Shown: positions 1 to 10,864 of the stretch, piece after piece | Numbering within the stretch: position 1 is the stretch's first letter | Layout of the letters: every line of letters begins with the position of its first letter | DNA from: Bettongia penicillata ogilbyi | Taxonomy: Eukaryota > Chordata > Mammalia > Diprotodontia > Potoroidae | Assembly (NCBI GenBank): GCA_023548195.1 | Contig: JAJHZJ010000220.1 | Location: forward strand, 1,061,279-1,125,278 | Direction of reading: 5' to 3' | DNA: 64,000 nucleotides | Translations under genes and position numbers: made by a program | The notes under the pieces: generated by a model | The model's database searches: none | What the model saw: only the letters and a program-made list of their open reading frames with translations | What the model was told of the DNA's origin: nothing

Positions 1-820
1 AATTTATTTATTAAACTTTTTACATTCATTTTCACAAAATTTTTGGTTCCATATTATCTCCCATTTGTCCCTTCCCCCCACCCCAATACACCCAGCATTC
101 TAATTTCCCCTATCACCAATCTACCCTCTCTTCTACCATCCCTCCCTTCTCTTGACCCCATCTTCTTTTTTGTCCTGTAGGGCCAGATAACTTTCTATTC
201 CCCATTACCTGTATTTCTTATTTCCTAGTAGCAAGAACAACACACAACAATTGTTCCTAAAACTTTGAGTTCCAACTTCTCCCCATCCCTCCCTCCCCAA
301 CCATTCCCTTTGGGAAGGCAGGCAACTCAATATGGGACATATCTGTGTAGTTTTGCAAATGACTTTGATAATAGTCATGTTGTGTAAGACTAACTATATT
401 TCCCTCCATCCTATCCTGCCCCCCATTGTTTCCATTCTGTCTTTTGATCCTGTCCCTCCCTGAGGGTTGACTTCAAATTGCTCCATTCTCCCATTGCCCT
501 CCCTTCCATCCTCCCCCGCACCCATCTTATGTCCTTCTCCCCCACTTTCCTGTATTGTAAGGTAGGTTTTCATACCAAAATGAGTGCATTTTATTCCCTC
601 CTTTAGTCAAATGGGATGAGAGTAAACTTCATGTTTTTCTCTCAGCTCCCCTCTTTTTCCCTGCAGTAAAAAGTCTCCTGCTTGCCTCTTCTTTGAGAGA
701 TAATTTGTCCCATTCCATTTCACCCTCTCTCCTCCCACTACATTTCTCTCTCACCATTTACCTTAATTTTTTAACATATGATCCCATCCTATTCAATTCA
801 CTCTGTGCTCTCTGTCTCTT

Positions 821-838
821 TGTGTGCGTGCATGTATG

Positions 839-888
<50 letters not shown>

Positions 889-890
889 TG
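821..890. repeat. (TG)n microsatellite inside copy A
   Basis: About 25 TG units with a TATG interruption. It lies about 140 bases beyond the ORF1 stop on the sense (minus) strand, the same place as the CA repeats of copies B, C and G. It is therefore part of the retroelement and not an independent repeat. Confidence 0.95.
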
Positions 891-1032
891 CATGGGTAAT
901 CCCACCAACTACCCAGATACCGAAAAGTTTCAAGAGTTAAAAATATTGTCTTTCCCTGTAGGAATGGAAACAGTTCAACTTTGGTAAGTCCCTTATGACT
1001 TCTCTTTGCTGTTTACTTTTTCATGCTTCTTC

Positions 1033-2133
1033 TCATTCTTGTGTTTGAAAGGCAAATTTTCTTTTGAGCTCTGGTCTTTTCATCAAGAATGTTTGAAAGT
1101 CCTCTATTTCATTGAAAGACCAAATTTTCTTCTGAAGTATTATACTCAGTTTTGCTGGGTAGGTAATTCTTGGTTTTAGTCCTAGTTCTTTGACTTCTGG
1201 AATATCCTGTTCCATGCCCTTCGATCCCTTAAAGTAGAAACTGCTAGATCTTGTGTTATCCTGATTGTATTTCCACAATACTGGAATTGTTTCTTTCTAG
1301 CTGCTTGCAATATTTTCTCCTTGACCTGGGAATTCTGGAATTTGTCCACAATGTTCCTAGGAGTTTCTCTTTTTGGATCTCTTTCAGGTGGTGATCAATG
1401 GATTCCTTCAATACTTATTTTGCCCTCTGGTTCTAGAATATCAGGGCAGTTTTCCTTGATAATTTCATGAAGGATGATGTCTAGGCTCTTTTTTTGATCA
1501 TGGCTTTCAGGTAGTCCCATCATTTTTAAATTGTCTCTCCTGGATCTATTTTCCAGGTCAGTTGTTTTTCCCATGAGATATTTCACCTTCTCTTCCATTT
1601 TTTCATTCTTTTGGTTTTGTTTGGTGATTTCTTGGTTTCTCAGAAAGTCATTAGTCTCCATCTGTTCCATTCTAATTTTGAGAGAAGTATTTTCTTCAGT
1701 GAGCTTTTGAACCTCCTTTTCCATTTGACTAATTCTGCTTTTGAAAGCATTCTTCTCCTCATTGGCTTTTTGAACCTCTTCTGCCAATTGAGTGAGCCTA
1801 TTTTTCAAGGTGTTATTTTCTTCAGCATTTTTTGCGGTCTCCTTTACCAAGGTATTGACCCATTTCTTCATGCTTTTCTTGCATTTCTCTTATTTCTCTT
1901 CCCAGTTTTTCCTCCACCTGTCTAACTTGATTTTCAAAATCCTTTTTGAGCTCTTTCATGGCCTGAGCCCATTGGATATCTATTTCAGATGTTTGGGATA
2001 CAGAGGCCTTGACTTCTATGTCTTTCCCTGATCGTAAGCATTGTTCTTCCTCATCTAAAAGGAAAGGAAGAAATATCTGTTCACCAAGAAAGTAACCTTC
2101 TATGTTCTTATTTTTTTCCCCTTTTCTGGACAT
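1033..2133 (-). pseudogene. L1-type ORF1 (RNA-binding retrotransposon protein), broken, copy A
   Basis: The start ATG is at 2133-2131 and opens MSRKGEKNKNIEGYFLGEQ. Order of parts: a charged N-terminus, a long heptad coiled coil (about 1890-1600, rich in Leu, Glu and Lys, for trimerisation), an RRM-like block with ENRSRRDNLKMMGLPES (about 1560-1500), and the C-terminal domain with YPAKLSI (about 1165). Two lesions are visible: a frameshift near 1860, and a TGA near 1395 where relatives read Arg (CGA to TGA, the usual CpG decay). The frame resumes at 1278 and ends at 1033. The family coats its own RNA and acts as a nucleic-acid chaperone. This copy cannot give a full protein. Confidence 0.85.
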
Positions 2134-2788
2134 TTTCCCAGCCAGCTACTTGACTTCTGAGATTACAGTCCACCCCCACCTCACTAGTGCTTTGGGTCTG
2201 AGATTCAAATGATGCTTCCCAGCCTCAGGGCTTTCAGTGGGTGGGCAGGGCTGCTATTCAGTGTGAGAGATTAAGTTCAGGTTCTCAGGTGGGGGCGGAG
2301 CTGCTGCCCAGGCTCAGTGCCCTGAGGGGTTTATGCAAAGACCTTAAACAATGGAGCCTCTGCCTTCTCTGGGAACTCATGGCCGCTGCTTCCCCAGTCA
2401 CTTCCTCCTGAAGGGGCCTGAGTTATGGAGACACCCTGCTCCCCTCTTGGCCGGCCAGGTAGGGTCTCTCACTGACCTGTAGCACTTGTGGGTTGAGGGA
2501 CCTGCCCAGCCCCCAGAGATTCCATCCCCGAAACCTGTTTAAATCTGCTCCTCTCAGGGCTGCGCGGCCAATGCAGGGCTGGGCTCTGCTCAGGGTCTGG
2601 TGCGTGATGGACCTTTGGTGATGGTTTTTCAGGGCTCTCTGGAACAGAAATCTTCTCCACTCCATTGCTGTGTGGCTTCCACTGCTCCAGAACCTGTTGG
2701 GAGTTCTTTTTATATGTAATTTATGGGCTGTGGGTTCAGAGTTAGCATATGTGAATCTTTTTACTCCACCATTTTTGCTCCTCCCCCC

Positions 2789-3539
2789 TAAAGTCAGTCA
2801 ATAGATATATTAAGCCAGCTTTGAACTCAGAAATTCTTCACTTCAAATATAATGACTATCCACTTTACTACTTACCTGCACTAGTGTTTAAGCTTGTCTT
2901 AAAGCTTATTATTTTTATATGAACATTTTTTGCTTGTTTATGGCATATCAAACTACAAATCTTCATTGCTATTAGTCTCATAAAAATTATTCATCTTTTT
3001 ATATTTTATCACATACATTTCCCTCAGTGAGTTATTGCCTAATCTTCCCTGAGACATCCCTTCTAATAAATAATAAAAAAATTCAAAAATAAGTTTTGAT
3101 GAGGACTTTCTTTCACATGTAGAATGGGGATGTGATTGTATGACTTCAAAGGAGGTAAAATAGACATCTATGGCCTCTTCTCTCCCCATCCTTCTCCAAG
3201 AGAAACTTTGTTTCTTGAACCAGGAGGTTAACTGTGACATTGAGTTCTGAAACTTAAGCTCTCTATTCTCATCAGAGATGGGGATAATTTACCAGAATTA
3301 TATCTGTTTTCATAAATAGTATTGGTCTACAGTGGTTTTCAGGGTCACACTAAACCTCTGGTTGCTTTTATTAATGAAAAAGGTATACCCTGCAAGGGGC
3401 TATTCCCCAGCCTTCACCTGGCTACTAGACCAGACGGTAATCTCTCTGGGGGCCTTCACCTGGACACTATTCCAGGTGATACTCTTGCATGAGGCTCCCC
3501 CCCAACCCCCCCCCCGGGCCTTCGCCGGGTGGGATTTTC
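2789..3539. other. Unassigned DNA with a GC-rich iterated patch
   Basis: No gene recognised. From about 3320 to 3540 the base composition rises and the 12-mer GCCTTCACCTGG occurs at 3410-3421 and 3452-3463, with a diverged copy GCCTTCGCCGGG at 3518-3529, next to a C-run. An open frame of 77 codons covers it (3332-3565), but it has no recognisable domain and includes the edge of the next repeat. It could be an unlisted old repeat. Confidence 0.3.
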
Positions 3540-4190
3540 TATGTGAATCGCCATATCATCAGTGAATAGCTGTATCTCCTATTTACACATGTGCATACCT
3601 TTAATTTTGTCTTGCCTTATTGTTATTGCTATCATTTCTAGAACTATGTCAAATTGCAACGAGAAGAAAGTGACAATTTCTTTATCCTTGTTTTTTTTTT
3701 TGTTTGTTTTTTAGTGGAAGCACTTCTAGGACATGGAAACTTTCTGCTAACTAATGTACTGCTAACTTATTTTTAGACAAATATTTTTATTATGTTAGAA
3801 TAAAAGCCTTTCATATCTATACCCTGTAAGGTTTTAGTATTGATGTGCATTGTATTTTGCTGATTTCATTTAAAATAGTGATGTAATTCTGTGAGTTTGA
3901 ACTTTATGTTTTTGATGCACTTAATTATGCTCATATTCCCTAACCATCCTTGCATTAGTGCTTATATATAGCTTTACCACAATGAATATATATACACATG
4001 TACATACACAGAATCATATATATTCACTGTGTATGTGTTCATATGCATACATGCATATATACATATATCTATACATGCCAGAATTTTATTCAAAGGTACT
4101 TGAGTTGATATCCATTTATTACATGGGTCTATAATTTTCCTTCTTTGATATAAGCTTTTACTAGGTAATATGGTAGAACTACATTTGTAT
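3540..4190 (-). pseudogene. Ancient L1 ORF2 reverse-transcriptase fragment
   Basis: On the minus strand the sequence follows the L1 RT domain backwards from the catalytic box. Complementing 3549-3565 gives a TTC-ACT-GAT-GAT-ATG reading, F-T-D-D-M, in the place of the canonical FADD box. Further along are blocks matching the 'CCTAACCATCCTTGCAT' and 'GGGTCTATAATTTTCC' stretches found in antisense L1 RT. A TA/TG microsatellite (3985-4078) interrupts it. No open frame survives. Divergence is much greater than in the L1 at 49.7 kb, so this is an old copy. Confidence 0.6.
3985..4078. repeat. Mixed TA/TG/CA simple repeat
   Basis: Alternating purine-pyrimidine tract built from ATAT, ACAT and GCAT steps, inside the old RT fragment. 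Confidence 0.8.
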
Positions 4191-4204
4191 TAGAAATGAA
4201 GTTT

Positions 4205-4465
4205 GGATTATGCTTTCTTATAATAATGTTAGCTACTTTTTAAATAGTGCTTTAGGTTTTATAAAGGATTTTTAAAATATTGCCTCATTTTTTATGCCCA
4301 AGCAACTCTGGAAAGTAAGTATTATTATTATCATCCCCATTTCACTGATGAAGAAACAGTGACTAGTAGAGGTTACATGATCTACTCAGGGTCATATAGC
4401 TACTAAGTTTCAGAGACAGAATTTGAATTTAACTCTTCCTGACTGTATGGGTAGCACTCTCTCTA
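4205..4465 (+). mobile_element. MIR-family SINE
   Basis: Contains the MIR order of signals: an AT-rich 'tttataaagg..attgcctcat' part, then TATTATTATTATCATCCCCATTT, 'gatgaagaaacagtga', the 'ggtcatatagctactaag' block and an 'agaatttgaatttaactcttcctgact' end. Old and diverged. Non-autonomous, thought to have been moved by L2. Confidence 0.7.
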
Positions 4466-5600
4466 CTATTCAAATTTTTTAGAATAAGTTGAGTTGCATA
4501 AATATTTTTTATAAATTTGGTAGAATTTTCCTCTAAACAATATGTTCTTTTATCCCTCTTAACCCAGCAAGTTCCTTTACAATCTATTCAGTTTTTTATA
4601 ATGAAATCATGTTGTTTTAATTTTACCTTTCATGTTTGGTTAATTTTGATAGAAACCTCTTTTCCTAAAGCTGTTAAATGTCATCTCTGTTACTATCTCC
4701 CCGTGTGCACTAGCTTCCCCTAGAAATCACATTCCTTTAGAAACAGGATACTCCCCATGGAGTTATAATAGTCTCTGAAATAAGGTAGCCTCCAAATTCA
4801 TCACCCCCATCACTTAGAATCAATTTCCAAACACAGTGAAACTTATCCTCCCACATGGGTGTATTCTTCAATGGAATTCCCTACTTGTCATCGTTGTGAG
4901 ACATTCTTCCTTTCAGTTTCTCATAAGCAATCACTTCCCGCTACCATGTCTCTCATTCTCTCATAATTCCCTTCCTCTAAACCACACATACTTTCCAAAA
5001 CACTGTAAGAAGTACAAGTTCTTCACTATACACTCATAGACTTGACAGTTGTGCACCACTCATTTATCTTGTGCTTCCCCTTCCCTCTCCCACAGTACTC
5101 AGACTTTGACTTCATGACTCTTTCTTGTAAAGGACATTGTTTCACCTATAATCCAAAGTACCTCTCTTCAGGTCTTTCTGGTGGAAAAGAAAGAAGGCAG
5201 ATCTTCATTTGAAAACAAAATTACTCTAAAAAGAAAAAAAAGTTAAAAATAATGAGAATTGATAAAAGACCAGAGGTTTTCATGACCCTTCTCTGTTTTG
5301 GTTCTCCTCCTGTCTGATTTATCTCCTCTTGATAAAAACAGGATATGGATGGAATATGAAGGTAATCATAGATTATTTCTCAGTCTTCCCACATGCCTAA
5401 GTCTCCTCTATTGCATTACATTTCTTTAATGACAATATTCACACACTTTCTTGTATACATATCCCTATTTATTTTTAATGTATTTTATACATGCCATTAT
5501 TAACATATTGTAGCCCAATATTGCCCACCATACTTCACCATTATATTTTGATTATTGGAGCTGGCATTTGTCTATTTGATATGATATTGTGTGTGTATAT
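4466..5600. other. No gene or recognised repeat
   Basis: AT-rich single-copy-looking DNA. Short open frames at 4517-4723, 4836-5039 and 5491-5730 show no domain, codon bias or splice context. A pyrimidine-rich piece around 4830-5110 might be decayed L2, but I could not align it. Confidence 0.4.
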
Positions 5601-5889
5601 ACACTCTTTCTTATTCCATTCTTCATATTTAGGATCTCTGGATCGAGTCTCTAATTCTCCTTTTCTCTCAGTCCATCTAAGTTTTACTTTCCTTCATTCA
5701 CAATACTGGTACTATGGTCAAATGATTTAACTGCACATTATCTTATACTTTCAATTCTTCTCCCCATTTTCAGATCATTCCTTGCTAATTCCAACCCTAA
5801 TTTAACCCTATTCTGAGGTTTAAACCTCATAATGATGTTGATAATATTCATATAGTTCTTGTCAGGCATTGTGCTAAATGCTATAAAAT
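5601..5889 (+). repeat. Inverted-repeat arm 1 (left)
   Basis: Its reverse complement matches 7321-7614 at about 93% by hand count (about 18 substitutions and 4 small indels over about 287 positions). Both ends break abruptly: homology stops at the CACTCTTTC side near 5601 and inside a MIR tail near 5889. The arm includes the last 55-65 bases of a MIR (TGTGCTAAATGCT complement) but not the rest of that SINE. I do not recognise the remaining 230 bases as a known family. Confidence 0.9.
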
Positions 5890-5990
5890 AAATAATATAC
5901 TGTAATTTTACATAAATACACTGTAATTTTATATTATATACATATAATACACTGTATAAATACACTGTAATTTTACCATTACTGTAAGGG
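5890..5990. repeat. AT-rich tandem repeat (TACACTGTAATTTTA-like unit)
   Basis: Units ACTGTAATTTTA recur at about 5899, 5920 and 5966 with ATA spacers. It sits directly at the inner breakpoint of inverted-repeat arm 1. Confidence 0.75.
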
Positions 5991-7149
5991 AGAGTCTGTG
6001 CATGTGTGAGCATACTTTCATAAAAGTTGAAATTTAGTCAACCTAAAGAAATCATCCAAATACCAAGAAAATGTGATGGAGTACCTGTTCAAGGTATTTC
6101 AAACTTTTACATTAATGAGATGTTCAAAATTTGCTTTTATAAAAAAGTATTTTTTTTATAACACTACTTTGCTGTTGTTACCATGGGCATACTTTTCAAA
6201 TAGCTAACAAGAAAAGAAATTTGAGATTGTGTTCTACTATAAGTCTCTCAAAAAGTATGTTGAAACCATTTATTCAGAAGTACTCCCTTGTGCCTAATTG
6301 TGTCTATCTTGACATTTTATCACACAGGACTATTTTAAGTCTGACAGATTGTGATCACAGCTGTGGAAATGCTTGGTCATTGACTGATTCTTTTTTTCTT
6401 TTTCCTTTAAGACTGCTTTAGTTGTTTTTTCCCTAAATACCAAGAAAAAAATCACAGCTGGCTTTTTATGGAGACTCTTGGTCTGTCTTCAGGATATAAA
6501 TACGAAATTAAACAGATTTTGAACCTACAGAAATTCCTCCATTAAAATGCATTTTTCAAACATTAAAATATCAGTATATTACTTATGTTAAAAATGTTAC
6601 CATTACTAATGAAGTAAAGATATTTACAATAACATATGGCAAAAGAAAAACAAAGACGAAAAACCCAGATATTCATGACACATATTGAGAAAAAAAATCT
6701 TTATTTTACAGAAGTTGATATTTTATGATTTAGCAATGGATCTGCACAAATAATTAAGCTGTTAACTATTTCTCATTAAATGCCACATGCGGAATAGCAG
6801 GACCATAGAACAAGAAATACAAGTAGATAAATAAGGTACTTGCCAGGTTTTCAAAAATGAACTGTAACTCTCTAGAAAATGATGAGAATTAGAATTCTAT
6901 TCTATGGTTTTTCCGAAAACATCGTATAGTTTTACTTTTGTAGCTCAGCATTAAAAGGAACCATGTGAAAAGAAAGGAGGTGATATTCTGATAAGAAATA
7001 TTCCTCCTTCCCTCCCTGAAAAAGGACACTAGTAGTTGTTATAGAAACATTTCTTCAGATTTCTTAAAGAAAAAGAATGTTATATCTTCATCTAACAATC
7101 TCATTTTCCTAAAGTGGACTGACTAAGAACAAATTAGTATAGGGACAAT
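5991..7149. other. Spacer of the inverted repeat, no gene seen
   Basis: AT-rich DNA with no recognised repeat. Open frames at 5738-6013 (minus) and 6221-6421 (plus) have no identifiable domain. With the MIR that follows, this forms the roughly 1.4 kb loop between the two inverted arms. Confidence 0.45.
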
Positions 7150-7380
7150 AACCGGTGCAATGGATGTCAGGAAGACCTGAATTCAAATCCAGCTTCATGA
7201 ACTGGCCGTGTGATCCTATAAATTCAGTTTACTTTTGTGTGCCTCAGTTTCCTGTTCTGCAAAATTAGAATTGTTACAGAACCTACCTTGTAGGATTGTG
7301 GTGAGAATCAAATGAAGAAAGAATTTTGTAGCATTTAGCACAGTGCCTGACAGGCACTATATGAATATTATCATCATTAT
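7150..7380 (+). mobile_element. MIR-family SINE
   Basis: Shows 'tcaggaagacctgaattcaaatc' (B-box-like region), a conserved core with 'tgtgatcct' and 'tgcctcagtttcctgttctgcaaaa', then 'gtaggattgtggtgagaatcaaatga' and the L2-like tail 'cacagtgcctgacaggcac' with ATTATCATCATTAT. The last 60 bases are shared with inverted-repeat arm 1; the rest is not. This copy therefore looks like the donor side of the duplication. Confidence 0.8.
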
Positions 7381-7614
7381 GAAGTTTAAACCTCAGAATA
7401 GGATTAAATTAGGGTTGGAATTAGCAAGGAATGACATGGAAATGGGGAGGAGAAGAATTGAAAGTGTAAGATAATGTGCAGTTAAGTCATTTGACCATAG
7501 TGCCAGTATTGTGAATGAAGGAAAGTAAAACTTAGATGGACTGAGAGAAAAGGAGAATTAGAGGCTCTGATCCAGAGAGCCTAAAGATGAAGAATGGTGA
7601 TAAGGAAGAGTGAA
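7321..7614 (-). repeat. Inverted-repeat arm 2 (right)
   Basis: Reverse complement of arm 1. It begins inside the MIR tail and continues into about 230 bases of unrecognised sequence, ending near the AAGAGTG at 7607-7613. The MIR is continuous across the left edge of this arm, so this arm keeps the original context and arm 1 is probably the copy. Most substitutions between the arms are transitions, mainly A in the complement of arm 1 against G here. Confidence 0.9.
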
Positions 7615-7989
7615 ACAGAAAAAAAAATGGAAGGGAAGGAGGTTCTGATCAGACAAAGGAATGTCAAAATTTAAAATCAGTTTGTCTGCATCAGGAGGAG
7701 GGAGAAAGAGAGAAGGAAAGGGAGAGAAAAGGAAAAATGAGGAGTGAGAAAGCAAGAAGAATGAGAGCGGAGGGGGTGTAGGGAGAAGGAGAAGGAAGTA
7801 TTTGGGGGCCTACAAGGAAAGAAGAGAAAATTCTACAGGATGAAAGTATGATTGATAGGATAAGTCATAAATAATTCATGGAACAGTAATAAAACTATCA
7901 GAAATAAAGCTAAGGATAAACATCGAGGAGTAGGATTGGGTAGTTGGGTCTAGATTATCCAGGTCCAACCAGATTACTGCATATATCAC
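7615..7989. other. Purine-rich tract, no gene
   Basis: From about 7615 to 7810 the plus strand is nearly all A and G (GGAGGGAGAAAGAGAGAAGG-type runs). The complementary 65-codon frame at 7558-7755 is a by-product. The rest is unassigned. Confidence 0.6.
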
Positions 7990-8745
7990 AATTTCACTAT
8001 ATCCAAAACCAACCTCAGGAGTCTTCCTCTCCAACTTTCCCTCTTTCTAAACTTCCTTTCTGCTAACAAGGGCACCACCACCCTCACAGCCACCCAGGCT
8101 CACAATATAAATGTCAACTTTCACTTTTCAATTTTACTCATTTTACATATCCAATCTGTTGACAAGCACCGTCTTTAATGTCTTCACATCTCTCCAATAC
8201 ATCCGCTTCTCTCTCCTAAGCATGATGCTATCCTGTTATAAATCTTTATTATTTCACACCTGGTGTATTTCAATAGCATTTAGGTTGGTATTCCAGTCAC
8301 AAGTCTCTCTCCACTTCAGTCCATCTTCCACTTAATTGCTAAATTGATCTTCCTAAGGCCCAAGTGGGACTGAGTTCCCTTTACACTCTAATACTTCATT
8401 CAACTTTAGCTGTTCCCTGTTGCTTTGAGGAAATATAAAATCGTCTGATTTCCAAAACTCTTCATAATCTCACCATTTACTACATTTCCATTCTTCTTAA
8501 ATTTTATTACCCTTCATTTACTCTATGATGCAGTAAACATTGGCCTTGCTTATTATCCTCATATATGTCACTCCTCCTAAAACTGTGGTACCTTTTAATT
8601 GACTGTCTCCATGTTTGAATCTAGTCATGAAGATGTGAGCTTCTTGAAGGCATGAATCATTTTTTTTCTTTTCTTTTGACTACAAAGGTAAGCCCAGTTC
8701 TTGACGCATAGTAAGAGCTTAATAAATTCTTATTAACTTAACTTG
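7990..8745 (+). mobile_element. L2 LINE, 3' part
   Basis: Follows the L2 3' landmarks in order: 'catatccaatctgttgacaag', 'cagtccatcttccac', 'gatcttcctaa', 'agctgttccctgttgc', 'gaaatataaaat', then after a gap 'gtgagcttcttgaaggcatgaat' and the terminal 'catagtaagagcttaataaattctta'. No open frame. Ancient, 5'-truncated. Confidence 0.75.
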
Positions 8746-8964
8746 ACCTAGAAATTATTTTGATGAGTTAGGAAGTAACCGTTAAAACTTTAACGCATAA
8801 AACTAACATGATGAAACAAAGTTTAAGTCTGTGACAGCTTTATTAGAGACACCAGAGACCAAAGTCAATTCAATATTTTGTAGTGATATGATTCCTCTTT
8901 TAATTTTTTTTTATATCTGTTGAGGGTCCACCATTCTTCTAGTCTTCAAGGTTTGCAACCTTCT

Positions 8965-9100
8965 GTTGTTTTTTAGTTTTTCAGTCATTTCCAATTTTTT
9001 GCAATTCCATTTTGTGTTTTCTTGGCAAAAATACTTGGGTGATTTGCCATTTCCTTCAACTCTTTTTACAGATGAGGAAATAGAGGCAAACAGGAACTTT
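8965..9100 (-). mobile_element. RTE-tailed marsupial SINE, 3' fragment
   Basis: Antisense to the tail of the SINE at 9792-10022: 'tcttggcaaaaatacttgggtgatttgccatttcctt' is the complement of its 'ggaaatggcaaaccact..tgccaagaaa' segment, followed by 'cagatgaggaaatagaggcaaacagg'. The tRNA-like head is not recognisable. Confidence 0.65.
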
Positions 9101-9149
9101 CAATGCTTTTCTCTCTTCTCTTCCCTCTCCCCATATGAATCAGTTGCCT

Positions 9150-9791
9150 AGTCTTGTGGATAGACAAGACTTCTATCTCCACAGTGTTTAGTGTATCTGT
9201 CTTGTCCATCTATTCACAATGTCAACATTGCTTTTTGCATTTTCATCAATTACATCCTCCTCCTGAATTTCAAACTCTTTCTTTTCTACTCTATTTACAC
9301 AACTACCAATATCACAACTCCTAAAGTATAATTCTGCCACAATCACTTTCATGGTGAAGAAGCTTCAATGACTTTTATGATAAAACACAAACTCCTCTCT
9401 TTGGTATGTCACAGTCTTGATCCAGTCCACCAATCTACTACACACACTTCGCATTCCAGCCAACCTAGCCTACTCATTTGTACCTCATACAGAATAAATT
9501 CATCACCCATATTTAACTTTTCAAGGGTTGTCTATTTTTTTACTTGCTTCCTTTTCCCTTTCCTACCTTTTCTTTCTAGAATCCTTGAGTTTTTCCAGGC
9601 TCAATGTAAAGGTAATTTTTAAATTTATACAATTACTGCTTTTTTTCCCCCAATTTGTGTCCATCTCCCATAGAAATTAGACCTAGCTTGCATATATTTT
9701 GTATTATCTTAGCTAAATATATGTATTATCTCTCCCTACTAGAATTACTTGAGCAGAGGGATTTTATTTTTGTTTCCCTTTATACTCCCAA
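9150..9791 (+). mobile_element. L2 LINE, split by a SINE (left part)
   Basis: Diverged L2 with 'tttcatggtgaagaagcttcaatgact', 'aaaacacaaactcctctctttggtatg' and 'gcagagggattttatttttgtttccctttatactccca', which is the L2 3' end up to the point of SINE insertion. The L2 end resumes after the SINE. Confidence 0.6.
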
Positions 9792-10022
9792 CAGGGCAGC
9801 TAGCTTGTCCAGTGGATAGAGTACTGGGGCTGAAGTCAGGAAGACTTGAGTTCAAATCTAACATTAGACACTTACTAGCTGCCTGACCTTAGGCAAGTCA
9901 CTTTACCCTGTTTGCCTCAGTCTCCTTATCTATAAAATTAGCTGGAGAAAGAAATGGCAAACCACTATAATCTCCTTGCCAAGAAATCCTTGAAATGGGA
10001 TCACAAAGTGTTGTATATGACT
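9792..10022 (+). mobile_element. tRNA-like SINE with RTE-type tail (marsupial type)
   Basis: Begins GGCAGCTAGCTTGTCCAGTG, then 'gatagagtactggggctgaagtcaggaagacttgagttcaaatct' with pol III B-box-like TTCAAATC, a core 'ctagctgcctgacctt.ggcaagtcactt', and a tail 'ggagaaagaaatggcaaaccact..gccaagaaatcc.. gggatcacaaagtgttg..atgacta'. The tail resembles the 3' end of RTE/BovB LINEs, so an RTE is the likely mobiliser. Inserted within L2. Confidence 0.8.
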
Positions 10023-10105
10023 AAAATATATGAAATCCTCATCACCTAACACAATGCCTTACATAGTAAGCAAATAACAAATGCTCGTTAAATTGTATTG
10101 AATGT
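10023..10105 (+). mobile_element. L2 LINE, terminal part after the SINE
   Basis: Carries 'cacctaacacaatgccttacatagtaagcaaataacaaatgctcgtta', the L2 terminus, continuing the copy interrupted at 9791. Confidence 0.65.
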
Positions 10106-10107
10106 AA

Positions 10108-10160
10108 TTATTATGGGGTTTTCCAAAAACCTTAGTGCAGTTTAAAGCTTTAATACAAAA
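10108..10160. mobile_element. Possible mariner-type MITE end
   Basis: GGGTTTTCCAAAAACCTTAG followed by 'tgcagtttaaagctttaata' resembles the terminal inverted repeat of mariner-derived elements known in mammals. I see only one end, so this is a weak call. Confidence 0.3.
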
Positions 10161-10864
10161 TAATTTATTACAAAACTATCCTTCTAAATGAAGAATGCAC
10201 TCTTCACTGAGGATACTTGGCTCAAACTTGTAGGCAAAGGATATTGAAGCACGTGTATAAAAGATATATGTGATGGGGAGGGAGGACTTCCTGGTCTCAG
10301 GAGTCCTTTTCTCAATTCTCAGGATCTTTGTTGAGACAAAGTTCACTTCAGAGTATGACATAACCAATGTTGCTCCCTTCTTTAATATTCTGGGTCAAGT
10401 CAAGTGTTTGACTGGTGCCGAGTCTCATTGCCAGACTCTTCTCAAGACTTAGCTGGCATGATTCCTAGCAAATTCCCTAACCAGATGCCTTTTTTTGCTA
10501 TGCAGTGGCTCAGAAAAGTTCTTCCTTTTCTCTCAGTTGCCTCTGGGGAAAAAAAAAGAAGAGATCATGTTCTCAAAATGTGTATATACATACTCAATTG
10601 AAGTTTAGGACATAATGAAAAGGCTTGTTTTCTTTCACCACACCAACCCACAGTAAATGGATATTCCCTGCTCTGAAATGGCAAAGGGTGAAGGGGTAGG
10701 TAGAAGAAGAGAGCTGCCTTTAGTACACAGGCCCATAACTAGGCTCACTAAATGAATTTGAACCAGGCGGGATGTGCTGCACTTCTTAGTTCCTCATCCA
10801 TGACATCATATAGATAACTTTGAGTCCATATCAAATTCAAATCTGAGAATGAAATAATACATTT
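10161..10864. other. No gene or recognised repeat
   Basis: Open frames at 10176-10367 (minus), 10270-10452 and 10404-10601 (plus) overlap one another and show no domain. The sequence is of fairly high complexity but I see no exon signals that agree with any frame. Confidence 0.4.

Larger units (their letters stand above)
1..2788 (-). mobile_element. HAL1-like (ORF1-only) LINE-1 relative, copy A, 5'-complete
   Basis: Read on the minus strand, this runs from a GC-richer 5'UTR (2788 down to 2134) through an ORF1 remnant (2133-1033), a CA repeat (890-821) and a purine-rich 3' region to an AATAAA-like end near position 1. There is no ORF2: the 3' region aligns by eye with the tail of copy B and ends in a motif (AAAATGAATGT) shared with L1 3' ends. 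The length of about 2.8 kb fits a half-LINE. Such elements make only the ORF1 RNA-binding protein and depend on L1 enzymes in trans. The 5' end carries an L1-type start beginning GGGGGGAGGAG. The alternative, an L1 cut between ORF1 and ORF2 by the window edge, is less likely because copies B and G have the same layout. Confidence 0.72.

Noticed and set aside
1611..2031. Hydrophobic plus-strand frames of 104 and 79 codons resembling membrane proteins
   Set aside because: They are the complement of the ORF1 coiled coil (Lys/Glu codons read backwards give Phe/Leu).
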